Of a stretch of DNA of 64,000 nt, positions 12,004 through 23,531 are shown piece by piece. Source of the stretch: Tretioscincus oriximinensis. Its lineage: Eukaryota > Chordata > Lepidosauria > Squamata > Gymnophthalmidae. The stretch is from the NCBI GenBank assembly GCA_022410635.1, contig JAJVDF010000250.1, positions 696,575-760,574 on the forward strand. The letters run 5' to 3'. Under the pieces are notes generated by a model. That model saw only the letters and a list, made by a program, of their open reading frames with translations. It was not told the origin of the DNA and made no database searches. Position 1 is the stretch's first letter; the number at the start of each line of letters is the position of its first letter. The position numbers and the translations under genes are program-made.

Positions 12004-12565
12004 CACTGGAACGTACGTCAGAAGAACCACCTACCAGTGGCAAAGAAATGGTGGGATCATAAACCAGAAAAAAGTTGTTGAAAATGAACAGGCAAAACTA
12101 CTATGGGACTTCAAGTTGCAGACTGATTGAAACTTGAAACACAATTGTAGAGAAAAAGAAAAAGAAGGTGGATTGTAGATATTGCAATTCCGGGGGATAG
12201 TAGAATCGAGAAGAAACAGTTGGAGAAAATGACCAGATACTTGAAAATCGAACTTCAGGGATTTTCTGGCATAGACCAGTAAAAGTGGTACCAGTGGTCC
12301 TTGGCACACTGGGTGCAGTGCCAGAAGATCTCAGTGAACACTTGAAAATGATTAGCATTGACAAAATCTCCATTTGTCAACTTCAAAAGGCCACTTTATT
12401 GGGATCTGCCCGCACCATTTGAAGATTCATCACTCAGTCGTAGACACTTGGGAAGTGTTCGACTAGTGGTAGTTGATAATTATTAATTATTAATTATTAA
12501 TTATTAATTGATAATTGATAATTAATAATTAATAATTAATAATTAATAATTAATAATTATGATGA
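12004..12565 (+). mobile_element. R4/Dong-like LINE 3' fragment with AT-rich tail
   Basis: Decayed coding sequence reads, across frames, WWDHKPEKVVENEQAKLLWD, a segment with Ile-Pro-Gly-Asp (restriction-like endonuclease region), then VPVVLGTLGAVPEDLSEHLK and a Leu-Gln-Lys-Ala-Thr-Leu-Leu-Gly motif. These are the order and wording I know from R4-like non-LTR elements, which occur in squamates. It ends in a long ATTA/TAAT microsatellite (about 12478-12560), as expected for elements with repeat tails. Many stops show it is inactive. Clade is from memory. Confidence 0.6.
12478..12560. repeat. (ATTA)n/(TAAT)n palindromic AT microsatellite
   Basis: Tandem ATTAATTATT blocks switch near 12515 to TAATAATTAA, so the two halves are roughly inverted copies. 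Confidence 0.8.
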
Positions 12566-12651
12566 TGAAGTAGCTAAAACAATTTCCATATAAATGTCTC
12601 AGACTGCACTCTAATGACTCCACATGTTTGACTATAATGATTCATTTTAAA

Positions 12652-12712
12652 CAATGACGACGATGACGACGACGACGAGAAGAAAAAGGAGGAGGAAGAG
12701 AAGATAACAACA
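12652..12712. repeat. (GAC)n and purine-rich simple repeat
   Basis: A run of GACGAC/GATGAC triplets is followed by GAAGAAAAAGGAGGAGGAAG, a strand-asymmetric simple repeat. Confidence 0.75.
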
Positions 12713-13106
12713 ACATTAACAAAAACTTCAATTCTCTTTTCTTGATACTTCACTTGTAATAAATGTAATCCAAGCCGTGTGAACCCATCTGGAGACAGGC
12801 TTAGCTTTAAAAAAATCATAACATTATAATAAACCAGCCACTCCTGCATGAATTATGTTATATGTGGGAAAGAGGGGAGATTCTTGGCAGAGAATTTTAG
12901 AATGTACTGAGCAGTTCAATAGGGAATTCCCATTCTTTGACAGAGACAAAGATACAAACTGCTTTATTTACTTTATAAATATAATTAGCATAAGGACAGA
13001 GATCATTTTTATTTTTTTATTTTATTTCACGGCAGTACAACATGCTGGCACGCAAAGAATATTTATCAGTGCTTACTATGTTCCAAACTATGGTTATTTT
13101 CAACAG

Positions 13107-13181
13107 GCATACAATCTACAACTTTGAAATCCCTAAAATTTACCTCTCAGGAACTTCCAAATTCAGCTCACCTCACAAAAA
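13107..13181 (+). CDS. CD96: CD96 stalk exon 1 (Ser/Thr-rich)
   Basis: This 75-nt exon lies between TTTTCAACAG and AAAAA|GTAAGT and is phase 1 at both ends. It encodes IQSTTLKSLKFTSQELPNSA then HLTK after a split Gly codon. It follows directly from Ig domain 3 in frame. A second AG inside it (13149-13150) would give a 31-nt exon that breaks the frame, so the upstream acceptor is chosen. Conservation is weak, as expected for a mucin-like stalk; the call rests on splice sites, phase and composition. Confidence 0.68.
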
Positions 13182-14056
13182 GTAAGTCATATTTATTTCT
13201 ATAAGCATTTTAGTGTTCAAAATTCAACAACAGGAGACCTTCAAGAATTTAGAAGAATTCTTTATCCGCTGAGGATCAAAATATTTTGTGATTCACTTCT
13301 GATGCCTTACATAAATGTGAAAATTTAACCCTAAAAAAATCCCAGTCTGGTGCACAATTGGCCTTCCAATATCAAACATAAATGCAGGGGGAAAATTCAG
13401 TCTGGGAAATGGTATCAGTTAGCAGGAACAAAGCTTCTACATAACTAATCTCTTCACTATTCCCCAATCATCCCATAAAATCTTGTGCAGAAGGCATTTA
13501 AGCAGTCCACATTCATTCTTGTGCCCAGGAAACATTCCTTTAAGAAATATGAAGGCTGTATTCTCGCCTTTCTGTGATGCCTGGCACATGTGATTGAGTG
13601 GGAAAATGTCATGTGACATATTGTCACCCAGTCATGGTGAGGAGGAGATTACAAGTTTATACACAGAGAAAAAATAAAATACAGCCTTCACGTGCCTTGT
13701 TACTGGGTTAGATCATTAATATTTCTACCTGGGGAAATAAAAAGGCAGGAAATAATTTTCTCTGCCAGTAACTGGAAATAGTTCTGGGCCATTCTACTCT
13801 TCATTACAAGGAACATTCTAGGGCAATAGTTTGTTTTAGGGATCTGATTGAGTTTGGGGATTGGCACATGCTCATTACATGGTCCCCTATTCCTGGCCTG
13901 CTCCTGGACTCAGAACCTGCAGCCAACAGTTGCCTGGAGGAGACTAATTCAAAGACATTTCATTGCAGGCCAGGCTAGATCTAGGTGTCCATTTAATGTT
14001 TAACATCATTGATTTTATGCTTCTAATCAGATTTTTAAAAATACTCTTCTCTATAG

Positions 14057-14131
14057 AACTCCAGCGATTTACCACAAATGAGCAAGATAGCACAGCTCCT
14101 GCGATCTCAAATTCGTCCAGAATAACACAAA
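14057..14131 (+). CDS. CD96: CD96 stalk exon 2 (Ser/Thr-rich)
   Basis: This 75-nt exon lies between TTCTCTATAG and CAAA|GTAAGC and is phase 1 at both ends. It encodes LQRFTTNEQDSTAPAISNSS then RITQ. It has the same length as the preceding stalk exon and a similar 3' end (ACAAA|GTAAG). The segment with an Asn-Ser-Ser sequon resembles the Pro/Ser/Thr-rich stalk of mammalian CD96. A CR1 copy begins about 30 bases downstream. Confidence 0.72.
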
Positions 14132-14161
14132 GTAAGCAAATTATATATATTTTTAAAATGT

Positions 14162-14492
14162 GAGTTCACCCAGAGGGTTATCAGCCTATGGAATTTACTT
14201 CCAGAAGAGGTGGTACTACTTAGCAGCCTTAAGACAAGATTAGACAAGTTCGTGGATGCCAAGGGTATAAATAGCTACTAGGATAGATGTGTTGATGCTG
14301 CCTCTGAAATGGAGCAACAGACAGTATTCTTGAAATGCCATTTGTAGGGCATCGAGAACAGGTGAAGATTTTGCCGCCTTCTGTTCAGACTACCCAGGTG
14401 CATTGGTGGGCCTCTGTGTGAGACAGAAAGCTGGACTAGATGGGCTCTGGCCCGATTCAGCACGGCTCCTCTTATGTTCTTATGTGTTTAAT
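14162..14492 (+). mobile_element. CR1-type LINE 3' fragment
   Basis: It starts 'tcacccagagggttatcagc', runs through the end of the reverse-transcriptase frame and the 3'UTR, and ends near 'cttatgttcttatgtgttta'. It lies about 30 bases after CD96 stalk exon 2. Confidence 0.85.
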
Positions 14493-17441
14493 GAGCATGT
14501 GGTAATCGGACAGATCCCAGGATGTTGGCTAACAGAGGTTGAATTAAAAATATCAACAAGGGGAGACAATCAGGTCCTTTTTCTGACTAGGGAGGCAGAA
14601 ACAGTTTGGAGAGAAGGGAAGTGAATCAGAATTCATTTCACCATTTCCCCAGCTCCATTTTGGCCTCATTTTAGCAGCTGACAGGATGAGGAGGAGCAGA
14701 AGCCCAGTTGTGTGCTTGCAAAGGGAGCACAGGCTGTAAAGGCTTTATTTAACCTTTTTTTTTGCACAGGTTTTCACCTAGTGAACATAGAAATGCCCCC
14801 AAGGATTGGACACCATGGCAGTGTGTCAGATCACTACAGATCTCCTGCTGTTCCTGCTGCTAACTTTTGACAACAGTTTAAATTTCCCACATTGGAGCAA
14901 TTGCAAAAAAATCAAACTGCTAACAAATCAGCAGCAATAGAAGGGGATCCACAGTGATCTCCCTCAGCANTGTGATGCCCAATTCCTGGCTTTACTAGGA
15001 CAGCTGTGGACCACACAGCGGTCTGGACAGAGATAGCTGGAAAAAGCCAGTCTTCTCAGGACCTCCCTCTAATGGCCGTTGACCAGGGGGAGGTTTCCAT
15101 CCCTGCCCTTGTCTCCACCTAGTCAGGATGAGGCTTAATATATTTTTCTCATTTGGGCATTTTAAAAAGCAGTAAAATCTTTGGCCCCTGCTTCTTGAAA
15201 GTCACCAATTTCCCATTCTTCTCAGGTAGGTTTTATTCCCTTGAAACGGAGTAAAAAAGTCTATTGGAAATGGTGAAATCTCAGAGAAAAGCTGCACGCC
15301 TCACTACTCTTTCCTGCAAGCCAGGGGATAAAAAAGCTGCTTTCCTGCTGAATGTAGGCAGGAACATGCAACNTGATGACTAAAAACCCAATCGCAGCCT
15401 CAAAGTTTCAAAATTTTAAAACTATCAATACTTAAGTTACTTCTAGCATTATATCAACAAACAGTTGATTAAAATGGCAGCCACGTAGATGCACCCAAAG
15501 TTGTACCATTTGAACAAAGTTGCCAGAGACATTGCAACGCTGCATGGCAGAGTGTAGCATATGAATTCTTTACAACTAGAATGACTGCTACCATAAAGTG
15601 CGCTTTCATTTTTTTNAAAAAAAGAATTTGATAACTTGCTTCTTTCTAGAGGGACTAATCTGACCTTTCTAAAGTTAAAAGATGAAATTGGGAAAATTCA
15701 ACTGTTACGTATTAGTTTTATCCCTAACTGAAGCACAGTGTATCTTGTGTTCTTTTAAAGAGATGAAAAGGGGATTTTTAGGGCATCATCACCTCTTTTC
15801 TAACTCATTTTCCTTCCCTGTGTCATGGTGACTGAGCAGGACTATAACTGTGCTGGCTGTTTCATTTTCCTAAGGCTGAAAGTGCTTTGTGCTTCTGCCT
15901 GGCAAAGTCCCCCAGAAGTCATTATGCTGGGAACAACCTGACCAGTGACCCAGAGGTTAATGACTGCTATTCACAATTACACTTTTTATAACACAATCAT
16001 TTCCCATCTCTCAAACGCCTTGTTGGCTGCTACTCTTTGGAGCCAAGGATGTTTGCTTGGCTTTCAAGCTATAAAAACAAAACATTCCCTGTGGCAAGTC
16101 ATTCTGTTTGGAACAGCTGGAACACAAACACACAATTAGGATCAAATGAATATTGATTACTCATTATCGAACTGTATTTAAGGCTTCGTTCTAAATGTGT
16201 GAAATGGTGGACAACAGTATGCTTTCCCCACCCCTAGTTATATATTTATTTCAATAAATCTACTAAACGTTGAGAAAACAAATTCCGGATAGAAGCGTCT
16301 TCAATATCATCAATCCACATTTTGGTTTGCTGTTGATCATCATGCAGTTCAAACTAGGCTTCAGAATAGAGTGGCAACCTTCCCCTTTTGTCTTTATGGA
16401 AGGGCACCAGAAATCAGTGTTGGGTACAAGCCAACACGCAACACTTTCATTAGGATATGGAGGATCTACAGTTTATGAAGATTTGGCTGTCTTGACATAG
16501 ATGAGGATTCTGGAATAGTCTATTCCTTGAGATGCATCAGTCATCATCTCTGTGTTCATTCAGAATACTTCTGAAGATGCACCTCTTGGCCTTTGGTGGA
16601 AAAACAGTTCTACCCTCCTTGCTTTGGGGCTTTGTTTTAATATGTTATTCTGTTGTTGTTGTTTTAATGTTTTTAATGTTAATCATTATGAGATCCTTGC
16701 GTATAGGGCGGTATAGAAATGTAAATAAATAAACTAAATTAAATAGAGATGTAAAACAGTGATAGCCAGTCCACTAGTATGGGAAAGGAGACTCTAAACT
16801 TCAGCCAACTGGACTTCTGCATCATCATTTAGCTTCCTAGGATTGACGACACAAAGGGTTGATGGAAAAATCACTCTTTGACGTCTTCCTTGCTCTACAT
16901 GCAACTGGCTGCCTCTGAGGACAAATGCTATTATATGAGAAATTCCTTCTGAGCTCCTGGGAAGCCACGCACATATGTGTCACTAACTGCATTTGGTCTT
17001 CAATGCTCCTGGAACTAAAACTAAGGGTAATTTGCAACCAAATCTATCGCTGAGGTTGCTCTCATTGTGGGAGTTTCCTCTGGCTTCTGTGGTGAACATA
17101 TTTTGTGGCTAAGGATTTCAAGCATAGGCCCAGAATTGTNGACAGGGACCAAAATGTGACACTCTTCAGGTCTGTAATAGCAGGTTCCAGTTTGGACTAT
17201 TTTATGGCCTGGAATACACCACAGTGGATGCAGCTCTGGTATTTCTCTATGACTATGGAATTAATATGAAAACAAAGACTGCCTTCAATATGGAGCTCCA
17301 ACANTTTCAGCCTGCAGAAACTGAAGGATTCATAAAAAGTATAATGTGCCCTCACATTTCCTGTTCAAATGCAAGAAACAAATTGTGTTGCAAATCTTGA
17401 TATTATATGTAAACTAACTTCTGAAAACTGTCTTCACACAG
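14493..17441. other. CD96 intron between stalk exons 2 and 3
   Basis: Apart from an L2-type 3' tail at 16,625-16,740 I recognise nothing. Isolated Ns are present. It could hide more short stalk exons. Confidence 0.5.
16625..16740 (+). mobile_element. L2-type 3' tail
   Basis: 'atgagatccttgcgtatagg' followed by gcggtatagaaatgtaaata and an AAAT-type tail is the shared 3' end of the L2-like LINEs and tRNA-SINEs in this window. Confidence 0.6.
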
Positions 17442-17522
17442 GGCTGGTGGATTCTGTTGCAACAACCTCAAATTCCTCAGTTTACATCTCCCATTTTCTG
17501 GAACTGATAACACAATCACAGC
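17442..17522 (+). CDS. CD96: CD96 stalk exon 3 (probable)
   Basis: This 81-nt segment lies between TCTTCACACAG and CACAGC|GTAAGC, phase 1 at both ends. It reads LVDSVATTSNSSVYISHFLE then LITQSQ. It contains an Asn-Ser-Ser sequon and ends much like the two previous stalk exons (Ile-Thr-Gln). It keeps the CD96 frame open, but could be skipped without a frameshift, so it may be alternative. No cross-species support is visible from here. Confidence 0.58.
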
Positions 17523-18667
17523 GTAAGCATTTCACACTCCTTGAATTAAGCTATGATTATACANTGACAAGTGTTAAGCAGAGTAAAATGTATTCATTTG
17601 AAATCAGATCACCACTGGGTAATATTTTGAGACATTTTGGAATGGGGGTGGCCAAGCTCTGTCCCAAAACATTACCCAGACTTAGGCTCCATATGGATGG
17701 GGCCAGCAGAACGCAGCTGTCTCGCCTTCCTTTAGCAGAATTCCCTGCAGATCAGCTCTGCCTGCTGTCAAATAGATCGGCTGAGGGGAGGAGGTTTTGT
17801 TCCTCTTCCTTTTGCAGAGCCGATCTCCAGGCAGCAGCCCCCAAAAGGAGGCGGAGGGCAGCCTGGGCNTAGGAAAAGGCGGGCAGATTTCCCCGCTGAA
17901 GGAGGCGGCACTTCCTCCTGTCATCTCTCCCCTCCTGTGACTTGCACTATTTTTGTTCACACGGGAGAGGAAGGGAATTGGCTACGACATGACAGAGGTT
18001 GGCTGCGAGGTTTCGGACGTTCTCCGCAATTATTCCTGATTATCTGAGCAATAGTTTATTGCAGAATAAATGGCCTTTATTGCAGAAGTTCTACTCATAC
18101 ACGCTTAACTNGTGTGACGTGACCTTCAAAATGGCGCTATAACAGAGGCATAAAAGTCGTGTAAACGCACTCTAAGAAAGATGCATGTCTCTTGTCTTTT
18201 CAGTCAGAACAATGGCTGGATCTCTCTCTTACTCATGCCAGTAGTCTTGTGTGGCTAGAGGAAAATAATTATATCCCTCTATATTCCATAGTGCAATAGG
18301 ACACGGTTAACAAGTTGTTTGCTGAGTNGCTTTCATTCTTATCTGCAAAACACTAATTCTCAACATCTGACTTCCTGCTTCTTGAAATGTAAAAAAAGCC
18401 AGCTCGGTAATGAGCGAAATTTCTCAGCACAAGAACTGTGTCAAGGAACACTGATCTAAACTGAATAATGAACAGACAGTAATGTCCCACTTTGAGAGAA
18501 AGGTATCAGGACATAATTCTGCTGCTCCTAAGCAACAGTGTTTCAAATATAATGTTCCTATATCTTTACCTTCAAGATTATGTGACTTATATGAGAGGAG
18601 ACAGCCAGAAGTGACATTTTTAGACTTGGATCCACAAAGACTGAACAAGGAGAGTGAACAGTGTTAG

Positions 18668-18742
18668 GGTCCAAGTGGGGCTTGTAGCACTTTAGATAAT
18701 TAGGCGGCATGAGCTTTCATAGACAAGTCTACTACTTCAGTT
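18668..18742 (-). mobile_element. Penelope-like element tail fragment
   Basis: The plus-strand text 'tcatagacaagtctactact' and 'cttgtagcactttagataat' is the reverse complement of the tail found after the GIY-YIG fragment at 28,862. Confidence 0.55.
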
Positions 18743-19303
18743 GTTCAGGAACACCAGGGACAGACTGGTAGCATTGTGGAATATCTGAAATAAAGGAAAC
18801 AATTAAAAACAAACATTCTTGTACAACCTAAGCAGAAGGCAAAGATAAAACCTACACTTGCCTCAGTTTCCTGCAAATGGCTTTTAAAAGCACCCTGCCT
18901 GTATGTAAATTTTTGCTCTTTGCTCAACNAATAGATTTGGAAAAAAAAGGTGGAGATGTAATTATCAAGCAGATGTTGTAGCCTGCCTTGCTTGTTAAGC
19001 AAGTGCCAAAGAGTAATAAAACCACAAATTGGATATATTTTTTTTAAAGATTCTGAAATTTAGAGTTGTGATTTTCTTTGCTTTTTCTTAATATACAAAT
19101 ATAATTCAGAGTGATACTATCCCATCAAAGAGACTGAATTTATATTATTGATTTGATTGTTAACTATACTGAGCACTTTTTAAAACAGAATCTTAAATGT
19201 AACTATTTTTTTTTCTAATTTTGAAACACCAGCATTTAGTGAAACACAAGATAAATTAGGTCCTACAATATACATCTGTGTTAACTGCTACTGTATTATT
19301 TAG

Positions 19304-19393
19304 AAAACCTGTCGGTGAGAAGAGAGTCTGAACAGGCCACCATGTCTAGCATTAGTAACGCATCCATTGTAAATGATTGGCTGGATCATATTG
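19304..19393 (+). CDS. CD96: CD96 stalk exon 4 (Ser/Asn-rich)
   Basis: This 90-nt exon lies between TGTATTATTTAG and CATATTG|GTGAGT, phase 1 at both ends. It reads NLSVRRESEQATMSSISNAS then IVNDWLDHI and has two N-glycosylation sequons (Asn-Leu-Ser, Asn-Ala-Ser). It joins in frame to the transmembrane exon through a split Asp codon. The internal ATG sits in GCCACCATG, which looks like a Kozak start, but the frame is open from the acceptor and an internal exon fits the phase chain better. Confidence 0.68.
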
Positions 19394-20244
19394 GTGAGTT
19401 ATTTTTCTATTATATATTTTTTTTTTCATTCAACCATCTTATTTTCACCCTGGTTCGCAACTTTTTCCAATGTAGCTATTGCTTCATTGGAAATTATAAT
19501 GGAAGAACTTATATGGGATTAAGTAAGGGAGGTCTGGATGAAGCCTTATTTATCAGCATGACTTGGAACAGGGACAGTGGGGTTTAAATATAAGGTTTAT
19601 TATTAATAAACCAATTAAATGGAAATTAAAAGTAAACAAGACTTGGTCATAATCAAAGTACCCTTTCTGGATGAAGAGATAAACGTTTTTGCTAATTCAT
19701 CTTCCTGTAACAACTGCTGGTTCACTCATACTCAGAGGTAATATTCACGTAGGAGGTGGAAGATGCCTGAACAAGTCTGAATCTTCAGTTTCCACATATG
19801 TGAGTGAGTGTGTAGCACACTGAGAAGTGTTCTCTTCCCATAGAATGAGTAAAAGATACTACAGATAATCAAGCCCTTTCTGAACTGGGCCTTACTGTGC
19901 ACGTTATCCCAGAATAAAGAGCAACCACACACTTTCTTTCACTCTCCCTCTCTTCCACATACAAAGTGGCCCTGGATATACTTACAGTTAAACATTCATC
20001 AGTCCAGAAGAATGAGTTTTATTTGCTTTTGCTTTTTCTGGTTTAATCCTGAAAAAATAAGGGGCCATGAAGATTTTGCTGCACATTGTTGGTATTTTCT
20101 TTTACAGTCACTTATTTCTCTGTTCTATAAATGCTATTTGTAACTATTCTAATAAGAAGCCATCTGTCTGTATACATTATTAGTAGTTCTGATGTTATAA
20201 TCCTTTGCAGTTCACNTGAATGCATAGTAGCCCCATTATATTGG

Positions 20245-20424
20245 TAGGCTGACCAGATGACCCCCTTTTTTGGGGGGTGAAAACCCTGTTTTGGGGTGTC
20301 TCCTAGTTTTTGCTGAAGGAAACAAATCTTTTTTTGAAAAAAACATTCTTCAGCAAATCCGGGAGGCACCCCAAACCCGGGTTTCGACCCCACCCACCCC
20401 AAAAGGGATCATCTGGTCAGCTTA
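20245..20424. mobile_element. Fold-back MITE, GACCAGATGA family, copy 1
   Basis: Ends TAGGCTGACCAGATGACCCC and GGGATCATCTGGTCAGCTTA form terminal inverted repeats, and much of the interior is self-complementary (CCGGGTTT-type and GCTGAAGG-type arms). No coding capacity. No clean target duplication was found. A second copy is at 23,332. Confidence 0.8.
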
Positions 20425-22206
20425 AAAGCCAGAAACAGCACAAAATCAGTCTGGCATAAATACAAAAAAGGTGGTTACAAGGTTGTTGTTTTGATATGTC
20501 CTTTTCATGCAGTTGCCTGTTGCAGGATGTGGCTACCCATATCCTGAAGAAGTTGGTTGCTAGTGTCTCATAGCTACTTTGTCCTGGTTTAAAAACATGC
20601 TTTATGGTGCTGAGAGAGCGGGAGGTATTTTTAACTACTGNACTGCACACAGTCAAAAAAGCATGTATGGTTTGCAATTAGTAGTTAACATTTCAAAGAA
20701 TGGCGACCCATAGCCATCAGCTTCTATGGATGATTTTCAATTTACTTGTCATGATATTAAATTGTTACGCTGTGTTCTGTTACTCTTTTTGGAACCTGAG
20801 CTTTCAGATAGGCTAAGATATTCTTTGCTTCTTGAGCTTTTCTGTTCTTCTGCATTCTTGGTTGGTTCCTGGAAGTCCTGACTAAATTAATATTGGAAAC
20901 ATCTCTCAGATATGCAGATAAGCAAAGCTTTCACCAGACATCCAACATCAATACTGGATTTCCTGTGAAAGTGACTTTTTGCATGTTGCAACTAGCATTG
21001 AGATGGCTGCAGGAATGTCTGGCTATCCCAATATAATACCTGGAATATCTTATTTTCTTGTTGTTTGGATGTAGCCTAAAGATATTTCTCTAGACATGGT
21101 TTAAAAGCCACCATTTTCTTAGGATTATATTGGGATTACCACACATACCCGTATATCTGTAGCAATCCCAGAACAATGTCCTTTCAGGACAGTAAATCGA
21201 AAATGTGCTATAGAGGCATTATGGAAAATCCAGCTCTGGTATCAGCTCTTCCGTGATGCCAAATTGGCAACCTTGAATATCACTTTGACATAGGATGCCT
21301 GCTTTTACAAAAAGTACTTATATGTAGAAAGTGCATGGAAAAACAAAGGATGTGTGTTAGTTTCATCTGGATATGTTTGCAAGAAAGATGATAAATTACC
21401 AAAAAAAGAAAAAGATTGGATAAGAATCCCGGGATGGTGAGACGCAACTGAGGATCTAGGTAATTTCCTATGATTTCTTCATGCCATATTTCCTCACCCT
21501 GAGAATTTTTGGGGGGAGAGTGGGGATTTCCAAGAAAAATTATTTCTATCCTCACCTGATAAACATAAAGTGAAGGGCGAGGTTAGCTGAGCATTTGGGG
21601 GACCCCTTAACACTATAGGGAGTGTTACACTTTACAATGGCTCCAACTGTGTAGCCTTTAACAAGGTGGTATAATTCTAGAGACAGGAACCCCAGTATTT
21701 TTGAGGCAACAGACTTTTGGAGCAATGCTTTACATAGACCAGCTAAACTCCAGTTGGGCTGCCAGAAAGTCCATTATTTTTGAAACACCATTTTCAGAAA
21801 CTAAACTGATAATAAAAACAATTGCTTTTCTTCTGATCAACTATATCTCATTTTTAAAAGGCATTTGGGTAGAGAAGAACTGCCTTGCAGCCCACAAAGT
21901 AATGTGTAAGGCTGCAGACACACGGGGGGTCCAGTCCGGGGTGATATTTACATGATGATCACTTCACATGGCAATGGAGCTTCAGCTTTCCTCTCAGGAA
22001 AAAGCTCTGATGCTCTGGAACATCTTTTTGCTGATCCTTTCAGGAATCAGCCCCAAATGTCTGATCTCCCATTGAGCAGCCTAGTAGTGTGTGCTATGCT
22101 GTGGCAGAAATCCAGATAGCATGAGAAGACACTAGCCAACAGGACTGCAGAATCAGCTGGCTGACATGGGCCTTCCTACCTTCATTTTCTCACTGGCTTC
22201 TTGCAG

Positions 22207-22224
22207 ATTACCAGGTAGGTGGAG
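22207..22224 (+). other. Possible 18-nt CD96 microexon
   Basis: ATTACCAGGTAGGTGGAG lies between a good acceptor (CTTCTTGCAG) and a good donor (GTGAGT). It is phase 1 at both ends, so inclusion would add DYQVGG just before the transmembrane exon without a frameshift. It has no known counterpart and may be chance. Confidence 0.2.
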
Positions 22225-22352
22225 GTGAGTGATATCCTGCAATCATTTTCAGATTGCTGGTTTCATTCGCCATATAAGTGAGAAATGTGATAGAGAATGT
22301 TGGCAGCTTTTGCATTAAAATTTCAGTGATTCTTTATGCTTTCCCATGACAG

Positions 22353-22476
22353 ATACTCCAACTGATTCCAAATACATCCATTTCCCTTGGCCAGCCATTG
22401 TAGCCACTCTGGTTCTCTTCTGTACATTGATGATCATTCTGGGAATCAGAAAATGGTGCCAATATCAAAAGGAGAT
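22353..22476 (+). CDS. CD96: CD96 exon: juxtamembrane and transmembrane helix
   Basis: This 124-nt exon follows TTTCCCATGACAG and ends GAGAT|GTAAGC (phase 1 to 2). After TPTDSKYIHFP it encodes the helix WPAIVATLVLFCTLMIILGI and then RKWCQYQKE. The positively charged RKWCQYQKE just inside the membrane and the Phe-Pro-Trp-Pro entry to the helix match mammalian CD96 closely. The split Ile codon is completed by the next exon. Confidence 0.95.
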
Positions 22477-23331
22477 GTAAGCATGTTATCCATTTATTTC
22501 ATTGCAAGTGTAATAGTAAAGCTGGATTTGGAATGGGTTTAATATCATGATTTATAGCATGGCTGTGAAGGGATACTTGGCCAAACCTGGCCACACTATA
22601 ACAGCAGGCTTTTGCATTTCAAGAAAATCCTAAACTCATGGTAGTTTTTTTTTTTCAAAATAGTGCTAAAATCTACCTTCTGGTTGGCCAGCATCACAAT
22701 CCCTAATAGANGATATGATTTGCATATGCACAAGGACATGCATTTGTGCAGTAATCAACATGTATGTGCTTTCATGTATTTTGTGCCAGCAAAATCCTCA
22801 GATTTCCAGCAGAAAAAACTGCATTTTCCCTGCAAGTGTTGGAACCTTTAGCATTCGTTCCACAGGAGCTTTTCTGTAAGTTTGCCATCTACTGCAAATT
22901 GTCTGAAGCCAATTTATGGCCCTATTTGCCCAGACNCATCTGTTTTAGAGAGTCCATTATTCCATAGTGTTTCCATGAGATTAGTGAATAGTTGGTAGAA
23001 TACATTAATATACTCTACATGGGTAGTAACACCACTAAATTCACATTAGCAGTGGTGCATTTGCATGCAAGATAGATTGTGTTCATTCCATGGCTGCAAG
23101 AAGTAGGTGCTTTTAGCAATTTTTTATCATATCTGCTCCACATCTGNCTCTCATTTTTGTTGCTGGAGAATGCTGCCAGTTATGCAGTTTCAAAGTGACC
23201 CAACAAGCATTGAGATCCAACCGAGAGAAACACAAAGCAGCACATTCCAGTCTGTGTTTGAGCAATGGGGGAATGGGTAGTGGCTGTGCTGCATCATCTG
23301 GCATAACAGGAATGCCATGTTTGTATGTTAG

Positions 23332-23531
23332 TAGGTTGACCAGATGACCCCTTTGGGACGGGCGGTTTGAAAACCCGTTTTTGGGGTGCCTGTTTTTTTC
23401 TGAGGAAAAAAAAATTAAAAAAAATTGAAAAAAATATTTTTGAAAAATTTTCCTCAGAAAAAACGGGGGGGGGGGCACCCTAAAACTGGGTTTTCAAACC
23501 CCCCCAAAAAAGGAGTCATCTGGTCAGCCTA
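23332..23531. mobile_element. Fold-back MITE, GACCAGATGA family, copy 2
   Basis: A 200-bp long-stem inverted repeat begins TAGGTTGACCAGATGACCCC and ends AGTCATCTGGTCAGCCTA. The arms continue through GTTTGAAAACCC-type and TTTTCTGAGGAAAA-type blocks to an A/T-rich loop. It is flanked by the exact 9-bp direct repeat GTATGTTAG (23323-23331 and 23532-23540), a target-site duplication. Non-autonomous DNA transposon; superfamily open (9-bp duplication suggests Mutator-like, the end sequence looks hAT-like). Confidence 0.88.

Noticed and set aside
13149..13181. Alternative 31-nt CD96 stalk exon using the internal AG
   Set aside because: It would end in a phase that breaks the frame with the next exon; the 13107 acceptor preserves it.
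17682..17960. 92-codon minus-strand frame in a locally GC-rich patch
   Set aside because: Contains Ns, no recognisable domain, overlaps other frames.
19333..19587. Start codon in GCCACCATG as the first exon of a small separate membrane protein
   Set aside because: The frame is open upstream to an acceptor and the exon fits the CD96 phase chain on both sides; after 19393 the frame runs into intron.
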